From contig OZ020267.1 in assembly GCA_963971225.1 (NCBI GenBank), positions 111,804,163 to 111,868,162 on the forward strand: 64,000 nucleotides of DNA, written 5' to 3'. The notes beneath the pieces are model-generated. The model worked only from the letters and a program-made list of their open reading frames with translations. It had not been told where the DNA came from and made no database searches. The DNA comes from Melieria omissa. Lineage: Eukaryota > Arthropoda > Insecta > Diptera > Ulidiidae. The translations under genes were made by a program, and so were the position numbers. This document shows, in pieces, positions 1-13,100 of this stretch (position 1 is its first letter; the number at the start of each line of letters is the position of its first letter).

Positions 1-3000
1 TAACAAACAAACCTCAACTTACCTAACATGACATATTTAAAATCGTCAATTAAGTGAAAATTATTGAAAGCTCGTAATCCTCGCCTGTAGTGTCATTTAT
101 ATGTTTACATATTTAATTGTGTAAAATTTTTTATAATTTAAATAAATTTTTTTCACATTTTAAGTATAATAAAAATACAAACAAATGAACGAAGAATTGA
201 AATTAAATATAATGAAAGCGACAAAAAGTGCGCATTAAATATTCATGACACAAATCGAATGCGATCAAAACAAAATAAAAATGTCGTACTTATGCTAATC
301 GATGGATATTATAAAAATATTTCGTTTATCAGTTTTAATCATCGCCACAACGAAATGCTCGTATTTTATAGCACACAAGTGAGGAAAATAAACGCAGAAA
401 TATATCTACCACACCACAAGAAATCAAAATCACCAACAGCACAAACCCGGCGCAGACCAGACGAAGAAAAATGAAAACAACACGAAGACGGAAACGCACA
501 CACGCATGTAATAAACCAGCACGCGACCGCATCCAGCGGCCAGCCAACTGTGCTGCAGCAACGCACCAACAACAGCCAGACCGAACGACCAACCAACCAA
601 CTAACAAGGCGACCGTTCGAGCGGCAGAGAGAATTACTCACACAGCACAGCAGTTGGGACACGGACTTTCCGGCACAGCCAACATCCGAAAAATCACACA
701 TTCGCTGCATACAAGCGCACAGCTGTCTGGCCATTTCGGTGTATGTGTGTGTGTGTATGCGCGTGTGGGTGTGCGGGCGCTGGCGCGGTCGTCAGTAATC
801 TGAGAATTGGCCATAATATTCGAATGCGTAAAACAACGTGCGGTTATCAGTTGGCTGCTGCGGCCGTTGTTGCTGTTGTTGGTGTCGATGTCGGGCTACA
901 CGACTGCGGCCTACTGTGGAGCCAGCCGACACACAGCACATTCATAATTTTGGCTTTTTGTATCGAATAAACATTTTAAATTGATTAAAACGCGATAAAT
1001 CATAATCGTCGCCTGTTCGACCGGCGGCGAACGCGTCGCTCGTCGGCGCTCCTTCTTGCCCGAACTCTGCCCAAAGCAGCAGTGTGCGTTGTCACCTCGC
1101 GCCGCAGCAACGTTCTGCAGCAACTTCAAGTTGCAACAACACACACACACACGCACACAGTTGCTCATCAACCAACAAGCGGCCCGTTGCTGTTTATGCC
1201 GGTCACACTAATGCCGGATCTGGTTACGGTTTTGGCCCTCCGCCGCAAGCAGATTTATGAGCAGCCAATATAATAAAGTGTTAACGGAACGAGTTATTAA
1301 TGTAAGTGGGGGGTGCTCGGTGTCGATGGTCGATTTGTAAAATTCTGCCAGGTATCATGTACACAATCGCACTCGCCTCATAAATATCAAATAATTTTAT
1401 GCATTTCAAGTACTGCGCGCGGAGCGATGAGAGTGTTCGGTGTGCGTTGGGTAGCTGCATTTTTTTCTATCTTAAACACTTTTAAGACAATGAGCATTTT
1501 CAAACCAAGTCAGCCTTTGGGCACTAAGGTCTCAAATATCTTAATTTTCTCAGCTGAAAAAAGGTTAATGACGCCAAAATGTATGCAATGTTTGCATAGC
1601 AAATAAGCAACTCAAACATTTGGTAATAAAATAAACTGGGTATAGTTGCTTAGAACTGGAAAAAACTCGCTCAGTATTGAAGAAAATCTAAGGTTGTAGT
1701 CACTCAGAAGAAGATCCCCAGTGGTTTGGAAGCTTAGCAAGAAAACTGTTGTTACAAATTACTTGGTCGTTAGACTTTTTCAGATTCAGCCCATGTTTTG
1801 CATACAGCGCGATTCCTGCTACAAGTCTTTTCTATCAATAAATGATTTTATCAGTCTTATAAACATGCCAACCGCTAATCTTCGGCCCAGATGTTTTTAA
1901 TAATTCTAGTATAAATCAAATACGGCATACATGACGCACAAGTGGTGATTAAAAGTAGAGGTGATCAGGCGCAGATATCCAAACAACCACATATGTATGT
2001 TTGAATGTCCGAACGACATATTTACACAGTCCATCGAACAGCCAAATATTCATACGTGCAAACATGGTGGCGTGGCGCACACATATTACTCGCACAATTT
2101 GTGTAATTTTTTTTGTTGTTTCGAAAACTACACATCGGTAGGTAAGATTGTGTGTAGTTGAGATAGAGCAACACGCCAACTGAACGAAACATTCTTAAAA
2201 TGCTTCGTGGCTGCAGTTTGAGATAGACGGGCCACACGTACGTCTCCCATGCCACGCAGCAGGACACCATTCGTTGCGGACAATCAATAAATTTTAACAC
2301 GTGATCAGGGCAATAAACGATCAGCAGCGATGTTGCGGTTGCCTGCTGGCTGGCTGGCTGGCCGGCTGGTCGATTCGACGGCGGTTTGTGGTCTCATTGC
2401 GGGGTAAATGGAGGAATTATGTTAAACTAATAAGCGCACGATAGGTGGGTCAGCGCGGAAAAGCGCAAAGCCAGCACACGAACTGTTGAGTAGAGCACGG
2501 GGTAGCCGGGTAGGTAGAGGAGAATAACGACAGCGGATCTTGGGGGACATGCAAATGAGTTGGAGAAAGAACAAATTAGGCAAAACAAGAACTTAACTCA
2601 GATACGAATCGCGATAGTGGAGTAGCAATTAATAGATACATACACTTACATATTTATATGTACTATGTATACATATGAGTGGAGCTGAAGAGAACTGCTC
2701 TGGTGAGTTTTGTGATTAAAGAAAATGTGTGAGAGCAATATTCTTCGGAAGAAAACCAATACATATTTACATTTCTTAAAAACCTAGGGGCCACTATGTC
2801 AATTGATTTGAAAGTTACATCCGTCATTTGTCTTGTCCTGCCAGGATTTTCAATAGTCGTTCAAATTAAAGCTTATCCGGATTTTGTCTGCTTGGAAACC
2901 CCTCAGAATTTCCGTAATTTATTATTCGTAAATCTGAATTTAATGACGCGTTATAGACATACAATAATAGGCACTTACATACAGTACATGAGTTCATGCG

Positions 3001-3048
3001 CATGAAGTCGTATTACGAAATATATGAACAGATAATTTGTGAGCTCTT
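1..3048. other. intergenic, no gene recognised
   Basis: No ORF here looks like a conserved protein. About 480-1200 is richer in GC and CA/GT runs (GT-rich at 740-775, AC-rich at 1139-1160) and could be upstream regulatory or non-coding exon sequence. A short GGCT-rich run lies at about 2340-2370. The rest is AT-rich. Confidence 0.6.
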
Positions 3049-4121
3049 CTATATGTCCCACAGTGACCAACGCAGTGAAGTCTCTGCGTGCATGGCGAAC
3101 CGATTGAAGCGCAGCGTGCCATACTTGTAGGGGAAGGTTTCCTTCAGACATGCCAGCACACCGCCGCCCATGAACTTTCTGTGTGTCCAGTTGCACGTGC
3201 AGGGCGGCATGCACTTCTTGCACTCCGCCTTGAATTCCGGATCCGGCACGCGGCCGACCAGGCAGGACAGCACCTTCGGCGGCTGGGCGTACCATTCCCG
3301 CCAGTAGCACTCGCACGGCGGTATACAGGTGCACGGCACATTGGGTATGGGCGGCGGCGGCGGCGGTGGCGGTGTCGGCTTGCAGCGATACAGGCGTGCG
3401 CGTCGTACGCCGCCGAACAGCTCCGGGTGCTCGGGATCGCGTTCCAGCGCCAGCCAGCGCTCGAGCAACTCCCAATGCGAGAGGTATTTGTGGCTCGGGC
3501 GCACCAGCTGCATGCGCCGCCACAGATCGCTGCGCCGCACGTCCTGGTACTTGCGGCCGGTCTGCGTGCGAAAGAGCTTGAACAGTTCCTGATAGTATTC
3601 GTCCGGCAGCGATATGGAGCGTGCAAACTTGGTCATTTCGAAGTAGAACAGACGACGTATGTCGTAGGCAATGTGCAACATGTCCTCAAATTTCTTGATG
3701 TTCATGGCCGACAGGGCGGCGGCGTCGATTAGTAGCAGCTTGCGGCCGGTGACGAGGTTCTCGCGAAATGTGCGCTGCAAAAATAGTGCGTGAATGAGAT
3801 GTACAACAATGTAATGCCACTGCACCAACCCACCTGGTAGTGAGGATAACCGAGCTGCCGTATCCAGCGGCACACGTCAACGTTCGTCCACTCGAAGATC
3901 GATGGCAGCGGCATAGCGTCCACCACCTTCACGGCCAAGGTGAGCAGAGTGTCGGGCGATGCCTTGAAGACAATGGGACAATCATCCTTGTCGAAGTAGG
4001 GCTTCCCTTCGAGAAACGGATGTCGCCGAAACCTGTAACTCTGCAACGGGCTTTCCTTTTTCTTTTTCGATTTCTTGCTTTTGACGAATTTCTCGTCCGA
4101 AACACCATAGAGATAACGCAT
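3049..4121 (-). CDS. SAM-domain protein, function unknown
   Basis: Two exons on the minus strand, 4121-3834 and 3774-3049, joined across a 59-base intron (donor CAG/GTGGGT, acceptor TTGCAG, phase 0). The product is about 337 residues. An N-terminal Lys/Ser-rich basic run is followed by a sterile alpha motif (SAM) at about residues 80-150, which the intron splits (DVCRWIRQLGYPHYQ, then the RTFREN...NIKKFEDML helices). A poly-proline tract and a Cys-rich stretch with CTC, CEC and CTC pairs near the C-terminus follow. SAM domains mediate protein-protein or RNA contacts; the partner here is unknown. The start at 4121 has a strong CCACC context. An in-frame ATG at 4235 would add 38 residues. I do not recognise a named ortholog; it recalls SAMD15-like proteins. 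Confidence 0.8.
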
Positions 4122-7100
4122 GGTGGCACAATTGACACTGCTGTGTTTTAACCAGTGCTGACAGGCGGAAAGCTTAAAATTAACTACGGAACAAAATTTC
4201 GACACCAAACTGACGGGCCGGGTATTGATTGACAAACTACAACAAAGTGCGAAGGCCTATTCACCGCGTGCTGGCGTGTTGCTGTGCGTGTCGACCGCCA
4301 ATAAGCCGAAAACACCGATTCAACATTCTGCTATAACTTTTAATCGGCAACAATGTGTAAACACGTGCAAAGTCTAAACGTAAAAGTTGGCATTGTCAAA
4401 GTTGTTCTGCATTAGAGTTCAACATAATTTCGAGCAATTTACTTTATGCACCAAATTCTATGCCAAATACTTTAACGGATTTCGTAGAGATTTCATTTTC
4501 GTAAGAAGGGATATCCAGGGTAATTGAGGTTAGGGCTGTTGAAATTGTTCAAATAATGTGAATGCGGCTAATGGAATATTTGGGCGGAGTAATGACTAAT
4601 AACTATTTGATTGGCGTCGACCGAATACGAATAGCTATAAACAAATAATATATATTTAATAAAAAAATATATAAATAGAATAATTTACTTTTAAATGGTT
4701 CAGTTATTCGATTAGGCGAATATCAAAAGTCCCAGAAGAGGTATTCAGAAATTAGTTATGTAGTGGCTTAATGCGTCTATTCATTCCAAATGGTTGGAAT
4801 TTTAAAAGGACCAAGTCCTGAGGTATCACAATAGATCAAATTGGAACACGAGTGCCTTCACGCTTCATCTGGCTGAAGGAAGCGTTCTCTAGTTACCTAT
4901 GTACCTCCATATGTGGTCGGAAAAGATACTTTATAGAGAGTCAAAAGAGATATGGGCTCTGTCACATGACTAGAGATACTAGAAGAGAATGAGGCCAGCA
5001 AGAACAACGGATAAGTAAAGAAACTGAAACCCTCGGCTTAAATTAACAATAATAAGCAATCAATATAATATCTATCAATTAAATGTAAATAAATACATAA
5101 ATACAAATATTGTGAGAACATTTCAAATTCAAATTAACGTTCAAAATTCATGCACCTCAGCATCTCACATACGAATTCTTCAAAGGAAGTATTTTTTTTT
5201 AAATAGATCAAAACATTTCTTATACGTATTCTTCAAAGGAAGTATATTTTTTTAATAGATCAGAAAAAAAAACTAAAGAATACAAAATATGATTTCGTTT
5301 GTCTGAATATTGCATTCTTCTAACTTGCAGACATGCCAGTGAATCATTTGTTTAGATATTCTGGTATGCTCCCCACTTCCAATCGAATATTGTTCAGTGC
5401 GTGACAATTGTTTATTTACGGTTTTACTCGACATACGCCAACTTATGTCAGGAAGTGTGTAAACACAAGTGTGTAAGTGATGAAAACACGCACAATTCAG
5501 CATTAATAGTTTTTTCTTTACTTATGTAATTTCGATTTGAAGATTTCTATTGAAGCGGGGAATATGTAAAATATTGTTCTACATAAATTAGTTTGCAGAA
5601 AAGAAATCAAATAACAATTGCTCGACAAAGTTTAAATAAATCACTTGAAGATCAAATGAAATGCTGCTTTCTCCACGAAACAGAAAATGGCTTCAAATAA
5701 ATTTGATTGAGTCATCTGTTATGACCTCAAAACATTTGATGATTTCCTTATAAATTCCCATCCAACGTGATCGATCTCTTCGCACCACATCAAATCCAAT
5801 CGCCTGCCATGTAAAAAGTTTGTGGAAATTTATTTGCTGCATTGAAGAGAGATGGCAAACGCTGACTCCGCCCATCGAGAAAATCAACGTTCGCTCATTG
5901 GCCGCGATCGATGGAGTAATAAAATATTTTATTGACTGTGGGTGCAGGCATGAAAGCACCTCAACGCCGAGCGCCAATGCCGGTGTGTGTGTGTGTGTTG
6001 GTGTCATTGGAAAATATCGAATAGTAGAGAAAACGAAAGAAAACGAAATACACAAGAAATCACAACAGCAAATGACAAGCGGTGAAGTGTAAACATTTTT
6101 ATGCCACAACTCGTGCCATTGTGTTTGGCCGGTTTGTGACAGTGGGCCAAATTGCATGCGTCGAGGGAATATTTTTTACTACTACATACATTAGTAAAGA
6201 AAGTATATCAACTATGAATGATTTGATAAGTAAGCTTAATTAAAAAGAACTAAAATGAAAAACTTTTATCATAAATTAAACTCAACTCACTCGAACTCTT
6301 CTCTAGTCTGACATATATTTAATTTAAATCCAAACAATTTTACGCAAAAAAGCAAACTCCGTTTTGGAACCCTGGTGGGTCTCACAAGGGAAAGAAAAAA
6401 TAGCGAATAGCGGCAATTTAAGCATGGATTAGAGTTGATATGAAATGGAAGAAACTTCAATCGATATCAAAAATCAAAAATCTGAATTCTACATAACCTA
6501 AAATTTGCTTTTATAGAGACTAGAGGGTCTGCTTCAACTTAAACTACTTCAGATTCTTCTTAAAGTTCCAACTCAACTCAAAAATCAAGTTAGTTCCAAA
6601 ATAATGTCGCTTTTAGTTACTTAATCGGTTCTGTCAACCTGCTTCACGCGCACCTTTTCTTGTTCCCCAAACGAAGCAATACTTGACCTTACTTTATACT
6701 TGTTAATTCCATAACAATTATAACTTGACTTGGTTAGTACAACTGACACTCAACCTTATGTTTATTCACTGCTCCACTGCTTACTCAAACAAAATATCCC
6801 CCAAAAGAGCGTCTTTGCTCCACTGTTCACTGATCGCTTACCGGCTGTAGATTTTCGTCTCAATTAGTTTGTTCCACCGCAGATCGATCGTTATAGGCGT
6901 TCAGTTTGGTGTGGGAAGTCTTACCAATCGGTGTGATTGTTTTGTACGGGTTTTTAGTGTTGCGCTTCTTCGTTGTCCATTTCGAACAACTTGACGACGG
7001 CATATCGGATATTCAGTTCTGTTTGAAAGAATATAATTTTAAAAATTTTCCTGATTTATTGAATCGATTGCAATTGTAAAATTATAAAACAAATCAATGC

Positions 7101-7176
7101 AAATGCAAGTTTTGCACATAAGAAAAATACAACAAAAAACAAGTATTGTGACATGTTAAACGACTAAGCTCAAACC
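4122..7176. other. intergenic, upstream of H2.0
   Basis: No gene seen. It contains a small imperfect direct duplication at about 5165-5270 (two copies of a motif with CTTCAAAGGAAGTA, about 55 bases apart), a short GT run at 5984-6003, and otherwise AT-rich sequence. The part before 7177 probably holds the H2.0 promoter and 5' UTR, but no clear core element was identified. Confidence 0.5.
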
Positions 7177-10100
7177 ATGGGAGTTCTAGAGAAGGAGCCA
7201 CGCCTAAATTTAGTTATGGAGCAAATGCCAACAAATCTAACATTGGATAAATCCAGTTGTGACACATGCGATCGGGGTTTAAGCGATATGAAAGTGGAGA
7301 GCACGGCTTGCAATATCGCTGCCAAGCCCGAGTCGGCGGAAAAGTCGCACTCTGGCGCGTTAAGTGAGACAAAATTGCAACTGAGTTTTAGTGTTGATCG
7401 TTTGTTGAATGGCGAACAAACGCCCATTTCCGAAACAAACCATGAGAAGGCAGCTGAAAAGTGTGAAAATTCCATTTATTGTTGTTGCTCGTGTCCAAGC
7501 TGTTTAATTGGGAGCGGCGGCGGTGGTGGTATTTCCCATGAAATTCACCATACCCAACAATTCAGCTTGAAGACATATCAACATTCTCAATTACACAACG
7601 AAGTGCATAGTAAAATGTATCACAGTGCAGTGTTGTCCTCACCCTATTTGGATTTCAAGTCGGTGGTACGGCCGACGCCGATACGTGCAATGGGAAATAG
7701 TTGTGAGTCGGGTAAGTTTATGAAGTTATGATGGTTTCATGATGTTAAACTTTTACTATGGAGATATGTTGGATTAGAATTGGAGCAATTTTTCCTGTCG
7801 TTCGAGAAGGATATTCATTCATTTGAATTAAAATTTGTTTAATAAAAATTTAAAAAGCCTAAAAAAAGCATGGATAATAATATCTGCTAATAAATTAGTT
7901 AAATATTGTAGTAAGGACTTTACAATGCTTTATAAATTGGATATATATAGAAAACGTATTGTCTAATGTAATCAGAATCTTGTCTATTAAAGTATACTCA
8001 GGTCAGGTTAACCGTCGGAGAACACACCTTTTTTTTAATTATCTGAAATAATAAAAAAGGGCCTCACAAACCCTTGTTCACTTTTAAGTAATTGCCTATA
8101 ATTCCACAACTATTAAACTTTTTCACTTCGAAAAAATTCTAAGGTGTACCAGGTATATCAGTATGAAGTGAGCCTTTTTTGCGAAAATAAAACACTAATT
8201 TTTAATAGGAAAGTAAAAAATATTTTATTCAAAGTATTGGCCATTGCTGGCCGCACATTTTGTCCATCTTTCAGGCAATTTGTGGACACCGCGCCAATAG
8301 AATTGTTTGTCTTTTGAAGCAAACCAATCAGACACCCAATTTTCGACTTCCTCGTAGGAGTCGAAGTGCTGCTCAGCCAATGCGTGTTCCATCGATGAAA
8401 AAAATGGTTGTTGGAAGGAGCCAAGTCCCAGCCTGAACCGGTCTTGCTTTGTGTGCAGGTGCATTGTCATGGAGCAAAATTACCTTACCGTGTTTTCTGG
8501 ACCATTCTGGTCGTTTTTCGATCAATGCATGGTTCAAATTGATCATTTGTTTTCGGTAGCGATCAGTATTAACGGTCTCGCCAGCTTTTAATAACTCGTA
8601 ATACACCGCGCCACTCTGGTTCCACCAAACACACAGCATTGTCTTCTTGCCGAAACGATATGGTTTTGCAGTCGATGTTAAAGGTTGTCCGGGATTAACC
8701 CATGATTTTTTCCGTTTAGGATTCTTAAAATAGATCCATTTTCATCGCCAATAACAGTTCGATGCAAAATTGATTTTCTTTCGTGTCTTTGAAGGAAAAT
8801 TTCACAAGTGTTTTTTCGGTTTTCCATCTGCCTTTCAATCAATTCATGTGGCACCCATTTTCCACACTTTTGGATCTTTCCCATAGCTTTTAACCAGACA
8901 GAAATTGTTGCTTGTGCAACATTTAACATTTTTGCCATTTGTTTTTGACTCAAAGTGTCATCTGTATCCAATATCGTTTGCAATTCGGCGTCTTAAAACT
9001 TTTTGATGGTCTTCCACGTTCTTCATTTGTCACATCAAAACCATTATTTCTGAACCGTTGAAACCATCTTTTGCATGTTGCTCTTGATAAAGCATGATTA
9101 CCATATGCCTCGACAAGTATTCGATGCGACTCTGCAGCACTTTTCTTCAAATGAAAACAAAAAATTAATGCTTTCCGCAAATCATCACTATCTGGTACAA
9201 AATTCGACATTTTTAACACGATGAAAAAATATGATGTTGTTTGTTGAATCTAAGCCTTGATGTATACTAAACATTCTTGACAGATGTCATAGCAACAAAA
9301 CAAAAAAAATTAAGGCTCGTTCACAATATAAAATATTCCCATCGAGACATTTGTAACTTGAGGCTCACTTCATACTGATATACCTGGTACTTTAAACATT
9401 GTTTTATAAATGTATAAGTATTAAAGTTATATGTATCTTAAATTTGCAAAATACTTAAAAAAATCGTGGGAAAACAGTTTTGGATCAGGTATTGTCGCTT
9501 AAAGTAGGAGTATGAGTCTACATGACTCAAAGTGTTGTCTGAATCATAAAGTGGCGGAACGGAAGATAGATGTGAAATCGTTAATCGCTTGTACGATCAA
9601 TGGGTCATAGATAGGTGTGCTATATGAACCCACTGATTCAATGTCAAATGTTCACTACACTAAAAAGTTGAAGAGGTCATAAAATGGTAAATATGTTAGT
9701 ATAATTATGAATTGAAGAAAATGCTCTATTTTAGCAAACCCAGAGAATAGTAAAAAAGATGTTAAAACGAATCTTATTTTGAATTAAATCTTTGATTAAA
9801 ACCTTGATTAAATAATTCTTGAATCAAAACCCAAATCAGTTCGATATGAAAATATTAACTAATGTTCAATTTTGAATCTAATCTTTCGTCCTCGACTTAC
9901 TACTATTCCGAAAAAATTAACACCAAACCACACTAGGTATTTCGAAATTCTGAAAGTTGAAAATTCGAAAATGCTCTTAAACATGCGATTTGAAATCTTT
10001 GTAAATCTATATAGGCATATAAATTGAATAAATCAATTGCAGTTCCCATGTCTGTTATCTCTCATTTTTTCGACAAACACCACATATATCCACCAAATAT

Positions 10101-13100
10101 TGTATAAAATCCTTGTTCCCACACGACAGTCAGCTGTTTTATACCAGGCTGGCGAAATTCCCATAAACTGTCAAAGTGCTTGCAAAACTTGGCACTTTGC
10201 GAATTGACGCTGTCAGCCGATTCGCCGAATCGTCTTTGATCTCTCCACGATCCAGCATCATTCGGCCGCAGCCTATTGATGAACAATCGATGCGTTCGCA
10301 CATCCATTCTCGCTTTCATCTCGCCAGAGTGCCACTGATGATGTGTTCATCCACAGCCACAAAGAAAAATAAATTATCGATGTTTTGAATATTGTTTGGA
10401 TTATTAGTTAACGTGCGTCCATATTGTGCGCCTGGCGTCAGAGCATCTAACACAGGCGGCAGCAACAGTTGGCAAATGTTTTTGACGAAAACAATTCTTA
10501 TTCGCATTCTTTATCGAGACGAGCATTTCCTTTATGGTCGTCCGGTGTGATTGGAAAACGCAACGCAAGGGCTGCACTTTATCATTGTTTATTCAGCTAT
10601 TTGAAAACGAATCGAGATCCTCGCCACAAGGAAATGTGGTGCACATAGTCGATTGTAACTATTCGAAAACAATATTGCCACCGATCTGTTAGGGCGCTGT
10701 TACTTTTACACACTTGAGCGCCGCGCACGCGGCATAGATAAACAAACTTTACAATTATAAACACTTGAAGAAAAGTTCAGTTGAAGAATGAAAAACAAAA
10801 ACGACTAATTTCGATATTTACGAATGTAATAAATATTGGTTTTAATTGTCCCGTTCAATTGTCTAATGACAGCTTGTATGAGTTCAGGAAGTTTCAGTTA
10901 TAATTGGGATGCTGTGGCTTCTAGTGTGCCATCTCGAACGATTGTCGGTATGGCTATAGTGATATATAGTATTCGGGTATTCAGGGAATAATCGTAGCAG
11001 TGCAGTTGTCGTCATAACTTCAGTTTTTTGGGGTACGAGTAGTACTTATGTCGTATGATTTAAAACAAACATGTTTGTTGTTTTATTATTGGCAAATAAA
11101 GTTGCAAAGTAAACTCACCTCGCAGTCCGTTTGTGCTTCCAGAACTTGTTTCCTTTATTTAATAAATTATCTTCATAAACGTTGAACAATTTATTGAAGG
11201 CTTGTTTGTGTAAATATTTATATTTACATTTCCATATTTTGTGTTGGCATCAGCCGCAATAAAAACACATTTTCCAGAAACACAACGTCGAACTGATGAA
11301 TTTAGCCGGGTAACGAGGGCAACAGCGTGCACAGCAGCGGGCCATAGCCAGAATGTATGCTACACACACACACACACACATACACACAACCGAACGGTTG
11401 CTGGGGGCAGCGGGTTGATGGCAGTTTGAAAACGGAAAATTGTTGCTTAATGAGCCTCATTAAGGTATCACACTGCACCCACGCTGGGCAAACGCATTGC
11501 TCGCTGTGTGGTTACTGGAATTTTAAATTTAAATTCCTGCGCTGCGCGCCGAATCAAATAATTCCTCTTGCTCGTGCAGAACACTTGCGCCTGGCCGCGT
11601 CTGGTCGCCTGGCCGCCTAGTAGCGTCATGGCTTTATTACTTTTTATGCTCATTTATTTGTGCGGTGCGATAAATTGCAATAAATTTCCGACCAATTGGA
11701 AGCGGCTGGTGGCCGAAGATGCTATTTTGCGGCAGCAAGAATTGTGTGTCCGACTTTTATTTACTTCGACGTTTATTTGCTGCGCTTTGTTTTTGTTTCA
11801 TTGATTTCACAGCAAAAACAATGTTGAAACAGCAGCGTTCGACTGCAAATACACAGATCGCGTGGGCGTAGCAGCTGCGTTGGCACCGTTACCGGCGATA
11901 ATTGCTTGCGCGCGAAAACGCTCCATTCGCGCCACTCACACATGCTCGTACATATCTATGTGTGCAACGCTGCACCCGACGCACTGCATCGGTCTGCGCA
12001 TTTGGTTTTCGTTATCCCGCGCCGGTTTATTATAATTAAAGTTTACCAATTTTCCGCACCTTGGCGTAAACAAATTGTGGCAATTGGCGCGCGAGTGACA
12101 GCTCCTCGGGCCGCACAGCCTGCCGAGGCCTTGCCGCCTAATTACCGCGTCTGCACGCCGCCGATCATGTAAACACTCGGCGCTCGCTGTGCAAAGCCTG
12201 GTGGCCCGGTCGCCGGAGGTGTGATCGACATTTTCTGGCCACTTGACGTGAGAATGTGCTCGTTTATGTACACAAATACAACACACCAACAACAACAACA
12301 ACTAAGAACAGCATGAACTCGTCGCTAGCATCAACAGTGGAGAGGATATTGCTATCGATGTTATTATTATTGGCCGTTATTGCTGCCGGGTAATGTGTAC
12401 GTCCTCGTCTGTGTATTTTGGTTAAAATATTGGCTCATGCTGCTGTGATTTCTCAGCTTCCGCATATTTATTACGATTCGGCGATAGCGTGTTGGTTTAC
12501 CTTAATTATCCGGCTGATACGAAAATGTGATTTTATTGTGTGTGGGCATTGTTTACGCATACGGAAATACACAGGAATGAATGATTCAAAAGCGATTCTG
12601 AAGTAGTCATTGAAGATATCATAAGTTGGTATGTGCCTTTTGGAAAATAAAAAATTTAAATTGAATTTTGAATTTAAAGAAATTAATTGATTTGTATAAA
12701 TAGAACTGCTCTGAGAGTTTTTGATTTTACCAACTTGGAGTTTTCTTTCACAACTTACCAGTTAATCCTTTAGCTGTCTGACTCAATCTGTAAAAAGATG
12801 GACTTCTTGATGATCAAATAATGCAACTTACACTGTCCTTTCCAGAGCAGTCAAAAACTATAACTATATATAAAAACTATTCTCCTTGAAGATATATACA
12901 TATACTTTTGCATGCGCTCAAACCAATTGTTGAAGCACTTTTTCCACTCCGATTGCCACACCTCCAAAACATGGTTTTTGAATGCTTCAGCAGCATCTTC
13001 TGGCGATGAAAATCGTTGACCACAAAATTTTTGTTTTGATATGCGGGAATAAAAAGTAGACATTGGGTGCTAGGTCAGAGCTGTATGGAGGATGACCCAT

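Noticed and set aside
3088..3732. 214-residue plus-strand ORF
   Set aside because: Antisense shadow of the SAM-domain gene's second exon, whose minus-strand protein is clearly the conserved one.
10062..10507. Two overlapping minus-strand ORFs in H2.0 intron 1
   Set aside because: They resemble no known family, need a frameshift or splice to join, and no convincing splice sites were found.
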